From NCBI GenBank assembly GCA_964399635.1, contig CAYNRU010000041.1, forward strand, positions 119,932 through 183,931: DNA of 64,000 nt. The letters are read 5' to 3'. The notes under the pieces are model-generated. The model saw only the letters and a program-made list of their open reading frames with translations. It ran no database searches and had not been told where the DNA came from. Below, piece by piece: positions 50,904 to 60,056 of this stretch. A program made the position numbers and the translations under genes. Source of the stretch: UBA4615 sp964399635. GTDB taxonomy: Bacteria > Pseudomonadota > Gammaproteobacteria > Burkholderiales > Burkholderiaceae_E. Every line of letters starts with the position of its first letter. Position 1 is the stretch's first letter.

Positions 50904-51414
50904 GCGGCGGCCCGGGCGCGGGCGGGCGATGCGCTCAAGCGCGCGCCTGGACCATCCCGGTACCCCATCAAACGCCGCCTCCTTGCCGGGCTTCGGCGCC
51001 CTCGGCCTGGCGGCCAGCCTCGCGGGCAGTCGGAACCAGAGCGCCGTCGGTCGCCCGCTCGTGGCGCGCCGCGGGCCTCCCGAGGGCCAGGATCGGCCAC
51101 GACCGACACGACCAGCGCCCGCCCACTCCCCGCCCGCGTCACGACCGCTCTTGCGTTGAAAGAAGCGTCGATGTCACCGGGCAAGCCACTGTCGCCCAGT
51201 CCATCCGGAGCGGACAGGCCCATGCGACCAGGCCTCGAACCCGGGCCACGCCTCGCCGCCGGGGCCTACGCAACGGATGTCGAAACTCTTTACATCGAAC
51301 CCGATGCCGTCCGGGAAGCCCGTGCGCAATGGATTTGAGAACAATGACTTGGCTTGTCTGGCCCAGTTCCTGCTTTCGAGTTAGAGGCCTCTTGAACCGC
51401 CCCATCCCCACACC
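50904..51414. other. 511-base intergenic region before the PEP-CTERM gene
   Basis: Holds the sigma-54-like promoter at 51359-51374. A 60-codon open frame at 51156-51338 is not convincing (no family resemblance or clear ribosome site). Nothing else recognised. Confidence 0.55.
51359..51374 (+). promoter_or_regulatory. Sigma-54-type promoter candidate
   Basis: TGGCCCAGTTCCTGCT matches the RpoN pattern (TGGCAC-N5-TTGCW) with GG at 51360-51361 and GC at 51372-51373, exactly the required 10-base spacing. The start site would be near 51385, 30 bases before the ATG. PEP-CTERM/exosortase genes in many bacteria are controlled by RpoN with the PrsK/PrsR system. Confidence 0.55.
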
Positions 51415-52149
51415 ATGCGAACCCTCTGCCGAATCCTCAGCATCGCCGCGCTGACCGCCGCCGCGTCGTCGGCCTATGCGGTGCCGACCTTCTATGCGAC
51501 CACGCACGCGGACAACGCCTACCTCAATTGGCAGGTAGCGACCAATCTGGGTGCACCCGCCCTCGACGGCACCTTCAGCTCGTTCCCCGTCTCCGGCCCG
51601 TTCTTGCAGGCGGAGGCATGCACGAACGTCCCGCTCACCTGGGGGTCGCCGACGCCGGTGCGCCTGAACTGGATCGCCAACAATACGAGCTGCACCAACA
51701 ACATGGGCAAGCCCCTGCCCCAGTGGACGCAGTTCATCTTCCGCCAGAGCTTCACGCTGACCGCCCAGGAGGCCGCGAGCCTGCAGCTGTCGTTCCAGTG
51801 GGCCGCCGACGATTCCGGTCGCGGGATCTGGACCCAGGGCACCTGGACCCCGAAGTGGTCGCTGAACAGCATGGCGCAGGGGGATCTCGTGGAGGGCATC
51901 TGGGGTCCTACGACGACATGGCCGGGGCCGACCTATTCCCTCGGCCCCACTGTCACCGTCTCGGGCTTCAGGGAAGGCGACAACACGATGTACTTCTGGG
52001 TGCAGGGTAACGGCGGCACCGACGGCATGATGCTGATGAACGCCCAGTTCTCGAACCGGACCGTGCCGGAGCCGGCGACCCTCTGCCTGCTGGGGCTGGG
52101 GCTGCTGGGCGCCACCGCGGCCCGGCGGCGCGCCACGGCGAGGGCCTGA
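51415..52149 (+). CDS. PEP-CTERM domain exported protein
   Basis: A 244-residue protein. It has a Sec signal (RILSIAALTAAASSAYA, 1-22), a beta-rich body with two cysteines (EACTNVP, NTSCTNNM) and a WVQGNGGTDGMMLM segment. The C-terminal sorting signal VPEPATLCLLGLGLLGATAARRR has the PEP motif, a membrane helix and a basic cluster. Exosortase would cut it near VPEP, and such proteins are linked to exopolysaccharide/floc formation. The gene stands alone; no exosortase gene is in the window. Confidence 0.92.
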   Translation: MRTLCRILSIAALTAAASSAYAVPTFYATTHADNAYLNWQVATNLGAPALDGTFSSFPVSGPFLQAEACTNVPLTWGSPTPVRLNWIANNTSCTNNMGKPLPQWTQFIFRQSFTLTAQEAASLQLSFQWAADDSGRGIWTQGTWTPKWSLNSMAQGDLVEGIWGPTTTWPGPTYSLGPTVTVSGFREGDNTMYFWVQGNGGTDGMMLMNAQFSNRTVPEPATLCLLGLGLLGATAARRRATARA

Positions 52150-52154
52150 GCCCC

Positions 52155-52198
52155 GCGCCGGGACCGACCCGCGGGAGCGGGGTCGGGGTTCCCGGCGC
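52155..52198 (+). terminator. Nested hairpin after the PEP-CTERM gene
   Basis: Outer 9-bp stem GCGCCGGGA/TCCCGGCGC and inner 7-bp stem CCGACCC/GGGTCGG, starting a few bases after the stop. No T tract; probable transcription stop. Confidence 0.6.
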
Positions 52199-52287
52199 CG
52201 CGAGGCCCGGGCGCACCTGAGGGTCGGCGCGCGCCCACCCGCGCGCGATCGCCTGCCGTGGCGTCTGTCTTCGGAACGTGCCGAGGA

Positions 52288-52337
52288 TTGACGACGCTCT
52301 CCTACGCCCGTACGCTGTCCGGACCTGTCCGTACAGG
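52288..52337 (+). promoter_or_regulatory. Promoter and GntR operator copy upstream of the amidase/TRAP operon
   Basis: TTGACG (52288-52293), 17 bases, TACGCT (52311-52316), followed by the palindrome region 52314-52337. This 24-base block matches 22 of 24 positions of the perfect palindrome before the GntR gene at 60083-60106, and the -35 box is identical. So this operon is probably controlled by that GntR protein. Confidence 0.7.
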
Positions 52338-52383
52338 CCGGCCGCACCCGATGGCTGCCCTACGGCCCTGCCCGGAGGAGACC

Positions 52384-52539
52384 ATGAGCATCGGCGCCGC
52401 CCCGCCCGGCCACGCGCGGCACGCGCTGACCGCGCGCGCTCGCCGCCCGTCGAACCCGGTCGATCGCCGCCTGCCTGTCGAGACCTGCATCGGGTTGCCC
52501 ATGCCCGGGACGGTCCGGGACGACGAGAACACCCATTGA
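52384..52539 (+). pseudogene. Truncated copy of the GntR gene 5' end
   Basis: After the duplicated promoter, GAGGAGACC and ATG introduce MSIGAAPPGHARHAL, nearly the same as the start of the GntR gene at 60153 (MTIGAAPSGHAKHAS). Similarity fades after about 20 codons and the frame stops at 52539, 19 bases before the amidase gene. It could be translated as a 51-residue leader but is best read as a remnant of a duplicated regulator. Confidence 0.7.
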
Positions 52540-52558
52540 CGAGCGCCGGCGCACAGCG

Positions 52559-53914
52559 ATGAACGCATCGGCCACCGCAGCACTCGAGGAGACCCTCGGC
52601 CACATCGGGCGCTGGAACCCGATCGTCAATGCGATGATCACCGTCACCGAGCGGCAGGCCCGGGAACGGGCCACGGCCCTCGACCGGATCGCCGCGGACG
52701 GCGGCTGGGGCGGGCTGCTCCACGGCATGACCGTGAACCTGAAGGACTGCCTCGACTGGGCGGGCACACCCACCACGGCTGCGTCGGTGATCCTCGCGGA
52801 CAACGTACCGACCCGCAGCGCGTTCATCACCGAGCGCCTGCTGCGCAGCGGCGCGGTCCTGGTCGGCAAGTCGAACCTGCACGAGTGGGTGTTCGGTCCA
52901 ACCAGCCAGAGCAAGCACTTCGGCCCGGTCTTCAATCCCTGGAACCCCGCACACGTGCCGGGCGGCTCGAGCGGCGGCTCCGGCGCGTCGGTCGCCTGCG
53001 GCATGAGCCGGGTCTCGATCGGCAGCGACACCGCGGGCTCGATCCGGCTGCCCGCCTCCTTCAACGGCGTGGCCGGACTGCGCCCGAGCGTGGGGCGCGT
53101 GTCGCGTACCGGCGGCATCGCGGTCAGCGCGCCCTTCGACGCGTTCGGCCCGCTCGCGCGGCGGGTCGACGATGTCGCCCGCGTGTTCGCGGTCATCGCC
53201 GGGCACGATCCGCAGGATCCTTTCTCGGTCGACCTGCCCGTACCGAACTTCCTGCCGACTCTGGACGACCCGGTCGCCGGGATGCGCATCGGCGTGATGC
53301 GACGCTGGTTCCTCGATGACATCCATCCCGAGCTGAAAGCAGCGATCGAGGCTGCGATCGGGGTATTCCGGGAGCTGGGCGTCGACATCGTCGAGCTGGA
53401 CCTCGGAGACGTCGAGCGCGCGCAGGACATGCTCGCCTTCCGCGTGGTGCTCGCGGACGCCTACGCGCTGCATCGTGAGCGCCTCTCGAGGCGCCGCGCC
53501 GACTATGGCGAGGACCTGCATATCCGCTACGGCATCGGCGAGCGCGTGACCGGCGCCGAGTACGCCGAGGCGCTGCGCTGGATGGAAGACTGGCGCCATC
53601 GGCTGGGTGCCGTGTTCCAGGAAGTCGACGCGATCCTGAGCCCGACCACGCCCGGACCCGCCCCGGCCGTGGCCGGCCTCGAGTACGGCAGCGCGATCAG
53701 ATCGATCCCGCGCTTCACGTCGGTGTTCACGTCGGCCGGCGTGCCATCGCTCGCCGTGCCCTGCGGCTTCACCACCGACCCCCTGCCACTGCCGCTGTCG
53801 ATGGAACTGAGCGGCCCGGCCTTCGGCGAGCCGCAGATCCTGCGGCTCGGCCACGCATTCCAGTCCGTCACCACGCACCACCGGCGCCGACCGGTCCTTC
53901 CCGCGGGCGGCTGA
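52559..53914 (+). CDS. Amidase signature enzyme
   Basis: A 451-residue amidohydrolase. The Ser-cisSer-Lys triad can be placed: Lys62 (VNLKD), Ser137 (PGGSSGGSG) and nucleophile Ser161 (GSDTAGSIR), with the standard 24-residue spacing between the serines. These enzymes release ammonia or an amine from amides, including allophanate, carbamoyl compounds and aryl amides; the substrate cannot be read. It is first in a row with a TRAP transporter and a cysteine amidohydrolase, so it probably attacks the imported amide. No signal peptide: cytoplasmic. Confidence 0.9.
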   Translation: MNASATAALEETLGHIGRWNPIVNAMITVTERQARERATALDRIAADGGWGGLLHGMTVNLKDCLDWAGTPTTAASVILADNVPTRSAFITERLLRSGAVLVGKSNLHEWVFGPTSQSKHFGPVFNPWNPAHVPGGSSGGSGASVACGMSRVSIGSDTAGSIRLPASFNGVAGLRPSVGRVSRTGGIAVSAPFDAFGPLARRVDDVARVFAVIAGHDPQDPFSVDLPVPNFLPTLDDPVAGMRIGVMRRWFLDDIHPELKAAIEAAIGVFRELGVDIVELDLGDVERAQDMLAFRVVLADAYALHRERLSRRRADYGEDLHIRYGIGERVTGAEYAEALRWMEDWRHRLGAVFQEVDAILSPTTPGPAPAVAGLEYGSAIRSIPRFTSVFTSAGVPSLAVPCGFTTDPLPLPLSMELSGPAFGEPQILRLGHAFQSVTTHHRRRPVLPAGG

Positions 53915-53966
53915 GCCTCCGAACTCAGCCGCAAGCCCTGCCCTTTCCATCAGGAGTGAAACCGAA

Positions 53967-55055
53967 ATGAAGAAACGCGAATTCCTCTCGGCCGCCGCAG
54001 CCGGTGCCGCGCTCGCGAGCGCCCCCGCGTTCGCGCAGGCCGACTTTCCGGCGATGAAGCTCAAGGTGGCGTCCAACTACCCCGCGTCGTCGCTGTTCAG
54101 CCGCGTCCAGCAGTTCTACCTGGACGAGGTCACCAAGCAGACCAACGGCAAGGTCACCTTCGAGTGGTTCTACGGCGGCGTGCTGCTCAAGGCCGGCGAC
54201 GTGTACCCGGGCCTCGCCCGCGGCGCGATCGACATCGGCTTCACGGTGCCGGCGGCATTCAACCCGCGCGAGTTCCCGATCTCCGGCGTCACCCTGCCCT
54301 TCGTCACCGAGAATCCGCAGGCCGGGTGCCTCGCGTTCCGCGACTGGTATGCGGCGACCCCCGACGTGCAGAAGGAATTCCAGCGCAACAACGTGCACCT
54401 GCTGCTGACGCTGTCGACCTCCGAGAACGTGCTGTGGACGATGAAGAAGATCAACAGCGCGGCCGACCTGAAGGGCTTGCGCATCCGCACCCTGCTCGGG
54501 CCGGGCGACGCGCTCACCGCGCTGGGCGCGACCGCGGTCACGGTCCCCTACACAGACGCGATCGACCTGCTGTCGCGCGGCGGCGTCGACGGCATCTCCA
54601 CGACGCCGTTCGAGCAGGGCGTGAAGGACGGCCTGGCCGAGATGACCAACTTCCTGTCGACCGGCGGGCGGATGGGCATCTTCGCGACCGTGATGACCTC
54701 GATCAACCTCGACAAGTGGAAGTCCTTCCCCAAGCCGCTGCAGGACATCTTCACCAATGCGTCGGCCAGCGCGCTCGACTGGTACATCAAGGCCCAGAAC
54801 GCCGAGACGGACGAGTCGGTCGACATCCTCCTGAAGGCCAAGCGCATCCAGGTCGCGCCGCTGGACCCGGCCGAGGAGAAGCGCTGGCGCGATCAGACCA
54901 GCGAGGTGATCATGAAGAAGTACAGTGATGCGGTCGCCCGTGTCGGCGGCAACGCGCAGCAGCTGACCTCGAGCTTCAACGCCCTCGCCACCAAGTACGA
55001 GAAGCAGTATCCGTACACGACCGGCATCGACCGTTACCTGGCCAAGAAGAAATAA
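53967..55055 (+). CDS. dctP: TRAP transporter periplasmic solute-binding protein (DctP type)
   Basis: A 362-residue receptor with a signal peptide (FLSAAAAGAALASAPAFAQ, 1-24). DctP-family features are LKVASNYPASSLFSRVQQFYLDEVTKQTNGKVTFEWFYGG, and the ligand-carboxylate arginine region LKGLRIRTLLGPGDALTALGATAVTVPYTD near residue 165-195. It would bind an organic acid in the periplasm and deliver it to the DctQM membrane pair that follows. Its TAA stop shares one base with the next ATG. Confidence 0.92.
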   Translation: MKKREFLSAAAAGAALASAPAFAQADFPAMKLKVASNYPASSLFSRVQQFYLDEVTKQTNGKVTFEWFYGGVLLKAGDVYPGLARGAIDIGFTVPAAFNPREFPISGVTLPFVTENPQAGCLAFRDWYAATPDVQKEFQRNNVHLLLTLSTSENVLWTMKKINSAADLKGLRIRTLLGPGDALTALGATAVTVPYTDAIDLLSRGGVDGISTTPFEQGVKDGLAEMTNFLSTGGRMGIFATVMTSINLDKWKSFPKPLQDIFTNASASALDWYIKAQNAETDESVDILLKAKRIQVAPLDPAEEKRWRDQTSEVIMKKYSDAVARVGGNAQQLTSSFNALATKYEKQYPYTTGIDRYLAKKK

Positions 55056-55639
55056 TGAGCACGCGGCGAAGCATCCTGACGTTCGCCGCCAGGACGGCGG
55101 CGATATCCCAGGCCATGGCCCGGGTCACCGGCCTGCTGATCATCGTCATCATGCTCGCCGTGGTCATCGACGCCGTGCTGCGCGGTGGCCTCGGGATCGC
55201 CCTGTGGGGCATTCTCGAGGTCGGCGTGCTGCTGCTGCTGGCGCTCATCTACTTCGGGCTGCCTGCGACCCAGGCCGGCCGCGAGAATTTCCGCGTCTCG
55301 ATCGTCACCGAGCGGCTCCCGCCCTGGCTCGACCGACTGGTGGCCTGGATGCTGATGCTGGTGCAGCTCGTGATCATCGGGATCCTGTGCTGGGTCACCT
55401 GGCGCAGCGCGATCTTCTCGTTCAACCGCGATGAGGTCTCGATCGGCATGGTCCAGATCCCGCTGTGGCCCAGCCGCGTGATGGTTGCGGCGGGCCTGTG
55501 CATGCTGCTGGTGCAGTCCCTGGCAAGTGCGGTCGAGTTCGCGCTGCTCGGCAAGCATCCGTACGCGGTCGACCTCGCCACTGAGATCAGGGCGGAAATC
55601 GGCGACTTCGACGCAAAACCGCTCTCAGGTCAGTCATGA
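55055..55639 (+). CDS. dctQ: TRAP transporter small permease subunit (DctQ type)
   Basis: A 194-residue membrane protein with four hydrophobic segments (about 22-40, 46-67, 88-112 and 142-162). It joins the large subunit DctM in the sodium-driven transporter. The start overlaps the dctP stop by one base, and its own stop overlaps the dctM start as ATGA, so the three subunits are translationally coupled. Confidence 0.9.
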   Translation: MSTRRSILTFAARTAAISQAMARVTGLLIIVIMLAVVIDAVLRGGLGIALWGILEVGVLLLLALIYFGLPATQAGRENFRVSIVTERLPPWLDRLVAWMLMLVQLVIIGILCWVTWRSAIFSFNRDEVSIGMVQIPLWPSRVMVAAGLCMLLVQSLASAVEFALLGKHPYAVDLATEIRAEIGDFDAKPLSGQS

Positions 55640-56937
55640 CTCCCACTGAACAAGGCTTCATCCTCGTCGGCGGGCTCTTCCTGCTGCTCGCGCTCGGCTT
55701 CCCGATCGCGCTCTCCCTCCTGACCTGCGGGGTGGTGGGCATCCTCGCGATGCGTGGATGGAGCGCTGCCGACTACCTGCTCGGCACCCTGCCCTACTCG
55801 GTGACCGCCGAGTTCGCATTCATCGTCGTGCCCCTCTTCCTGTTCATGGGGCACATGGCGTATTCGGCGGGTATCTCCGAGAAGGGCTTCAAGGCGGCCA
55901 CCGCGTGGCTCGGGCACATTCCGGGCGGTCTCGCGATATCGGCGGTGGTGGCCTGCGGCGCCTTCGCGACGGTCTCGGGCTCATCGATCGCCACGGCCGC
56001 GACGATCTCCAAGATCGCCGTGCCGCAGCTGCTCAAGTCCGGCTACACGAAGCGCCTCGCGGGCGCCTGCGTCGCGACCGGCGGCACGCTCGGCGTGCTG
56101 ATCCCGCCGTCCACGGTGATGGTGCTGTATTCGATCGCCACCGAAACGCCGATCCCGTCGCTCTTCATGGCCGGCATCGTGCCCGGCATCCTCACGATCG
56201 TGGTCTATGCGCTCGGCATCCGGTTCATGGTCCAGCGCGACCCGGAAATGAGCCAGATGACGGTCAGCCCGAAGGTTCCCTACGGCCAGCGGCTGCGCCT
56301 CACGCTGTCGTCCTGGGAGATCCTGATCGTCTTCACGGTGGTGATGGGCTCGTTGTACTCGGGGCTCGCCACCGCCAGCGAGGCGGCCGGATTCGGCGCC
56401 TTCGCGGCACTTGCGATCGCGATCGTGCGCGGTGCGCGCATGAAGGAAATCAAGGAGGGGCTGCAGGTATCGGGCTCCAGCACCGCATCGATCTTCTTCC
56501 TGATCATCGGGGCGGGCCTCTTCAGCGCGGCGCTCGCCACCACGCAGCTTCCGCAGAACGTGGCGGCCTGGGCTGTCGGCCTCAACCTGAACCCGGTCAT
56601 GCTGACCGTGCTGCTGCTGCTGCCGTTCCTGGTGCTGGGCTGCTTCGTCGACGCGGCGTCGATGATCCTGCTGACGATGCCGGTGGTCTTCCCGATCGTG
56701 AAGCAGGCGGGCATCGACCCGGTGCTGTTCGGCATCCTGGTCGTCAAGATGACCGAGATCGGCAACATCACGCCGCCTGTGGGCCTGAACGTCTTCGTGG
56801 TCTCGGCGGCCAATCCCGAGATCCCGATTCGCGAGATCTTCATGGGGATCTGGCCCTTCTTTGTGATGGAGCTGCTGATCGTCGCCCTGCTGATCGCGTT
56901 CCCGGCCATCACGCTCTTTGCCGTGCGCACGACCTGA
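55636..56937 (+). CDS. dctM: TRAP transporter large permease subunit (DctM type)
   Basis: A 433-residue integral membrane protein with about twelve hydrophobic segments. Typical DctM stretches are present: PLFLFMGHMAYSAGISEKGF, ACGAFATVSGSSIATAATISKIAVPQLLKSGYTKRLAGACVATGGTLGVLIPPS, and VKMTEIGNITPPVGLNVFVV. It is the transport channel of the TRAP system and finishes the dctPQM set 7 bases before the amidohydrolase gene. Confidence 0.93.
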   Translation: MTPTEQGFILVGGLFLLLALGFPIALSLLTCGVVGILAMRGWSAADYLLGTLPYSVTAEFAFIVVPLFLFMGHMAYSAGISEKGFKAATAWLGHIPGGLAISAVVACGAFATVSGSSIATAATISKIAVPQLLKSGYTKRLAGACVATGGTLGVLIPPSTVMVLYSIATETPIPSLFMAGIVPGILTIVVYALGIRFMVQRDPEMSQMTVSPKVPYGQRLRLTLSSWEILIVFTVVMGSLYSGLATASEAAGFGAFAALAIAIVRGARMKEIKEGLQVSGSSTASIFFLIIGAGLFSAALATTQLPQNVAAWAVGLNLNPVMLTVLLLLPFLVLGCFVDAASMILLTMPVVFPIVKQAGIDPVLFGILVVKMTEIGNITPPVGLNVFVVSAANPEIPIREIFMGIWPFFVMELLIVALLIAFPAITLFAVRTT

Positions 56938-56944
56938 GGCAGAC

Positions 56945-57565
56945 ATGTCCGACCTGAACGTCTACGAGCGACAGAACTTCGGCAACAGGATCGGCTTCGG
57001 CCGGAAGTCGGCACTGCTGATCATCGACCTGCAGGTGGGGTTCTCGCGGCACGACGTGCTCGGCGGCTACAACATCAACACCGCCATCGACAACACCGTG
57101 ATCCTGCTCGCGGCCGCGCGCGCGGGCGGCGTGCCGGTCGCGCACGTGCGCTTCGCGACCGAATGCCGGGGCGAGGACATCGGCACCTTCGGCATCAAGG
57201 TGCCGGTGCTGCGCACCCTGTCGCCCGACAGCCCCGATGCGCAGTTCGTCGAGTCGCTCAAGCCCATCGACGGCGAGTTCGTCTCGATCAAGCGCCACAG
57301 CTCTGCCTTCTTCGCGACCAACCTCGCGTCCTGGCTGATCTTCAACGGCGTGGACACGCTCTTCATCACCGGCTGCACCACCAGCGGCTGCGTGCGGGCG
57401 AGCACGGTGGACGCGTCCTGCTACGGCCTGCGTCCGATGGTGGTGGTGGACTGCGTCGGCGACCGTGCGCAGGGTCCGCACGAGGCGAACCTGTTCGACA
57501 TGGGCCAGAAGTACGCCGACCTCGTGAGCCTGTCGGAGTCGGTCGCGCACTTCTCGGGCGCCTGA
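56945..57565 (+). CDS. Isochorismatase-fold cysteine amidohydrolase (N-carbamoylsarcosine amidase/maleamate amidase type)
   Basis: A 206-residue cysteine hydrolase. The catalytic triad is Asp28 (LLIIDLQVGF), Lys116 (VSIKRHSSAF) and Cys149 (TGCTTSGCVRAS, with the usual cis-peptide before it). The sequence pattern is nearest to N-carbamoylsarcosine amidohydrolase and maleamate amidase (NicF). It should cleave a carbamoyl or amide nitrogen from a small acid, a logical second deamidation after the amidase. It is last in the amidase-dctPQM operon. Confidence 0.88.
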   Translation: MSDLNVYERQNFGNRIGFGRKSALLIIDLQVGFSRHDVLGGYNINTAIDNTVILLAAARAGGVPVAHVRFATECRGEDIGTFGIKVPVLRTLSPDSPDAQFVESLKPIDGEFVSIKRHSSAFFATNLASWLIFNGVDTLFITGCTTSGCVRASTVDASCYGLRPMVVVDCVGDRAQGPHEANLFDMGQKYADLVSLSESVAHFSGA

Positions 57566-57578
57566 CCCCCCGACGGAC

Positions 57579-57594
57579 GGCCCGCACGCGGGCC
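57579..57594. terminator. Hairpin between convergent genes
   Basis: GGCCCGC and GCGGGCC with a 2-base loop, in the 33-base gap between the amidohydrolase and DehI-like 3' ends. No T tract; a weak bidirectional stop at best. Confidence 0.4.
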
Positions 57595-57598
57595 CGGT

Positions 57599-58492
57599 TC
57601 AGTCCCCGCGGCCCGACGCGGGCTCGGGCATCGCTCTGGCGAGCATCGAGCCGATCACGATCATCTCGGGGATCACCGGCGTGAACCGATCGATTGCGGC
57701 CAGGGTCGCGAGCTGCAGGGCCGCCGCAGGGAGCGGGACGTCCCGCGGCGGGTCCAGCCGCCCGGCCAGGCGGCCGGCCTCGACTTCGATCTGCGCGCCA
57801 ACCTGCGCCCGTGCGAGGTCGATCGCGGCGAAGGCCGGCGGCACGAGCAGCGCGACCAGCCCCAGCATCGGCGGGCGGCTCGCGAAATGCCGGTAGAGGC
57901 TCGGCCACAGCGGCGACGGCTCGGCCACCGGCCCGCGGTCGTTGAGCAGCATGATCGCCGCTCGCGCCGCCTCGCTCACCGAGTGGGGATCGGCCATCGG
58001 GACGAGTGCGCCGATCGGTGGCGGCGGCACCCAGTCCGGCTCGGACGCTCCCCCGATGGCCGATGCGACGGGACCGGCAGCGTCGGCCGAGGCGCGCTGC
58101 GCGACGCCGCCACCGAGGTGGACCGCCAGGCAGCGCAGCACCAGCAGGTTGACCGGGTTGGAGCGGTTGTACGCGGTCAGCAGCGTCGCGAATTCGCGCT
58201 CGCCCTCGGCGTCGATCCCGATCAGGCGCAGTGCCGCCCTGGGCAGGCGCGCCACCGGCACGTCGGCCGCGCGCGCGGCGACCTCCCAGGCCGCACGCTG
58301 CATCACCCCCGCCCGCATCGCAGGGCCGACGAGCGCCCAGGCCCATTCGAGCACGCCGGGCAGCGTCGCGAGGTGGCGGTAGATGAGCGGCACCATCGGC
58401 ACGCCGCACAGTCGGCGGATCTCGGCGTAGATGTGCCGGACGGCCTCGCTCGACTCGGCCTCGGGCAACTCGCGCAGCAGCAGCGTGCTCAA
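57599..58492 (-). CDS. DehI-like (halocarboxylic acid dehalogenase family) protein
   Basis: A 297-residue helical protein. The N-terminal stretch EAVRHIYAEIRRLCGVPMVPLIYRHLATLPGVLEWAWALVGP and a second, similar segment about 150 residues later (SEAARAAIMLLNDRG to PSLYRHFASRPPMLGLV) fit the two-repeat DehI-type fold known from group I 2-haloacid dehalogenases. Most relatives have unproven function. The start is TTG at 58492, overlapping the amidase stop (TTGA). It forms a two-gene operon with that amidase. Assignment is from motif memory, so moderate confidence. Confidence 0.6.
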   Translation of the reverse strand: MSTLLLRELPEAESSEAVRHIYAEIRRLCGVPMVPLIYRHLATLPGVLEWAWALVGPAMRAGVMQRAAWEVAARAADVPVARLPRAALRLIGIDAEGEREFATLLTAYNRSNPVNLLVLRCLAVHLGGGVAQRASADAAGPVASAIGGASEPDWVPPPPIGALVPMADPHSVSEAARAAIMLLNDRGPVAEPSPLWPSLYRHFASRPPMLGLVALLVPPAFAAIDLARAQVGAQIEVEAGRLAGRLDPPRDVPLPAAALQLATLAAIDRFTPVIPEMIVIGSMLARAMPEPASGRGD

Positions 58493-59871
58493 GCGGTCCG
58501 CGGCGGCGTCGGGCGCCGCTGGTGCCAGTCGGTGACCGACTGGAAGGCCCAGCCCGCCTGCAGCAGGAGCGCATCGTTCCAAGGGGCTGCCTCGAGCTGC
58601 AGGCCGATCGGCAGGCCGGCCTGCGACAGGCCGCAGGGCAGCGACAGCCCGGGCAGCCGGCCGAATGCGCCGGCATAGGTGTTCTGCGTGACCGCGCGCG
58701 TCGCCTCGAACAGGCTGCGCTCGTCGTCGATGGGGGGTGCGACGGTGGCGGACGTGGGCGAGACCAGCATGTCGACCTCCTCGAACAGCCCCTCGAGCAT
58801 GCGGCACCAGCGCTCGCGCTCTCGCATCGCGCGCGCGTAGTCGACGCCGGAGAAGCGCGCCGCCAGGCGGATGCGCTCGAGCGTCTGCGCCGCCCAGCGG
58901 TTGCCCCCCTGCTCGATGCGCCCGGCATGGAGCGCGTGCGCGTCCGAGGCGATCATGGTCGTCGCGAAGGCATGGATGGATTCGGCGCCCGGCACCTCCA
59001 GCTCGACGATCCGCGCACCGAGCCCGCGGAGCGTATCGATCGCCCCGTCGAGCGCATCGGCCACGTCCGGATCGAGGCCCGTGAAGTAATGATTGGTCGG
59101 GCGGCCGATGCGCAGGCCCTCGATGCCGTCGGACAGCCGTGCGAGGCATTGGTCGACGGGTCGCGCCTCGCTCAGCGGGTCCTTGCGGTCGAAGCCCGCG
59201 ATCACCGCGAACAGGCGCGCCACCTCCTCGACGGTGCGCGCCATCGGTCCCACGGTGTCGTGGGTCGGCGACACCGGCATGCAGCCGTGGTTGGACACGC
59301 GACCGAAGGTCGGCCGCAGGCCGGTGATGCCGTTCAGCGCGGCGGGAATCCGCACCGAGCCGCCGGTGTCGGTGCCGAGGGCCATCTCCCCCATGCCGGT
59401 GGCGACGGCCACCCCCGAGCCGCCGCTCGAGCCACCGGGGATCCGCGTGGTGTTCCATGGGTTGCGGCACTGGCCGATCACCGGATTGAAGGAGCGCACC
59501 CCGTAGGCGAACTCGTGCATCGTCGCCTTGCCCACGATGACCGCCCCGGCCTGCCGCAGCCGCGCCACCACGTGCGCGTCCTGTGTCGGGACGTGGTCCG
59601 CGAAGAAGCCCGAGCCATAGGTGGTCCTGAGCCCGGCGGTATCGAGGTTGTCCTTCACGATCACCGGCACGCCGTGGAGCAGCCCGCGGCTGCGGCCGGC
59701 CGCGGTCTGCGCGTCGGCATCCCGCGCGGCCTGCCGCGCGCCCTCGGCGTCGGTGGTCACCATCGCGTTGACGTGCGGATTCCAGGCGTCGATCGCGGCG
59801 AGGCAGCGCGCCACGCGGTCGACCGATCGGTTCGGGGTCTCGTTGCCGTCGTGCATGTCGGTCCGTTCCAT
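58489..59871 (-). CDS. Second amidase signature enzyme
   Basis: A 460-residue amidase. The triad is Lys73 (VIVKDNLDTAG), Ser148 (PGGSSGGSG) and Ser172 (GTDTGGSVRIPA), with the standard spacing. It is distinct from the amidase at 52559 although clearly related (both have a GLRP-GRVS segment). It diverges from the GntR gene and is followed by the DehI-like gene. An ATG at 59856 is an alternative start. The substrate is unknown; it likely serves the same amide pathway. Confidence 0.9.
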   Translation of the reverse strand: MERTDMHDGNETPNRSVDRVARCLAAIDAWNPHVNAMVTTDAEGARQAARDADAQTAAGRSRGLLHGVPVIVKDNLDTAGLRTTYGSGFFADHVPTQDAHVVARLRQAGAVIVGKATMHEFAYGVRSFNPVIGQCRNPWNTTRIPGGSSGGSGVAVATGMGEMALGTDTGGSVRIPAALNGITGLRPTFGRVSNHGCMPVSPTHDTVGPMARTVEEVARLFAVIAGFDRKDPLSEARPVDQCLARLSDGIEGLRIGRPTNHYFTGLDPDVADALDGAIDTLRGLGARIVELEVPGAESIHAFATTMIASDAHALHAGRIEQGGNRWAAQTLERIRLAARFSGVDYARAMRERERWCRMLEGLFEEVDMLVSPTSATVAPPIDDERSLFEATRAVTQNTYAGAFGRLPGLSLPCGLSQAGLPIGLQLEAAPWNDALLLQAGWAFQSVTDWHQRRPTPPRTA

Positions 59872-59999
59872 CCGTCAAGTTGGCCTGCGCCCGCCGCAGC
59901 GGGGCGTTCGGGGTCCACGTCGTCCACCATGCCGGGCAGGCTAGGATGGATCCCGCCGTCGTTCGCGCCCGACCCGGTGCCGGCTCACATCGACGGGTC

Positions 60000-60014
60000 A
60001 GCAGGTTACCTGCT
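60000..60014. promoter_or_regulatory. 15-base palindrome in the amidase-gntR divergent region
   Basis: AGCAGG and CCTGCT around TTA, perfectly complementary arms. It lies about 130 bases upstream of the minus-strand amidase start and may be a second regulator site; it is not related to the operator at 60083. Confidence 0.35.
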
Positions 60015-60056
60015 TCTCCTGGCGGATCCGCGGTCTTCGGAACAGCCCCCTCGCGA

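Noticed and set aside
51156..51338. 60-codon open frame before the PEP-CTERM gene
   Set aside because: No recognisable motif, composition of random GC-rich sequence, and it ends close to the sigma-54-like promoter, so it is more likely non-coding.
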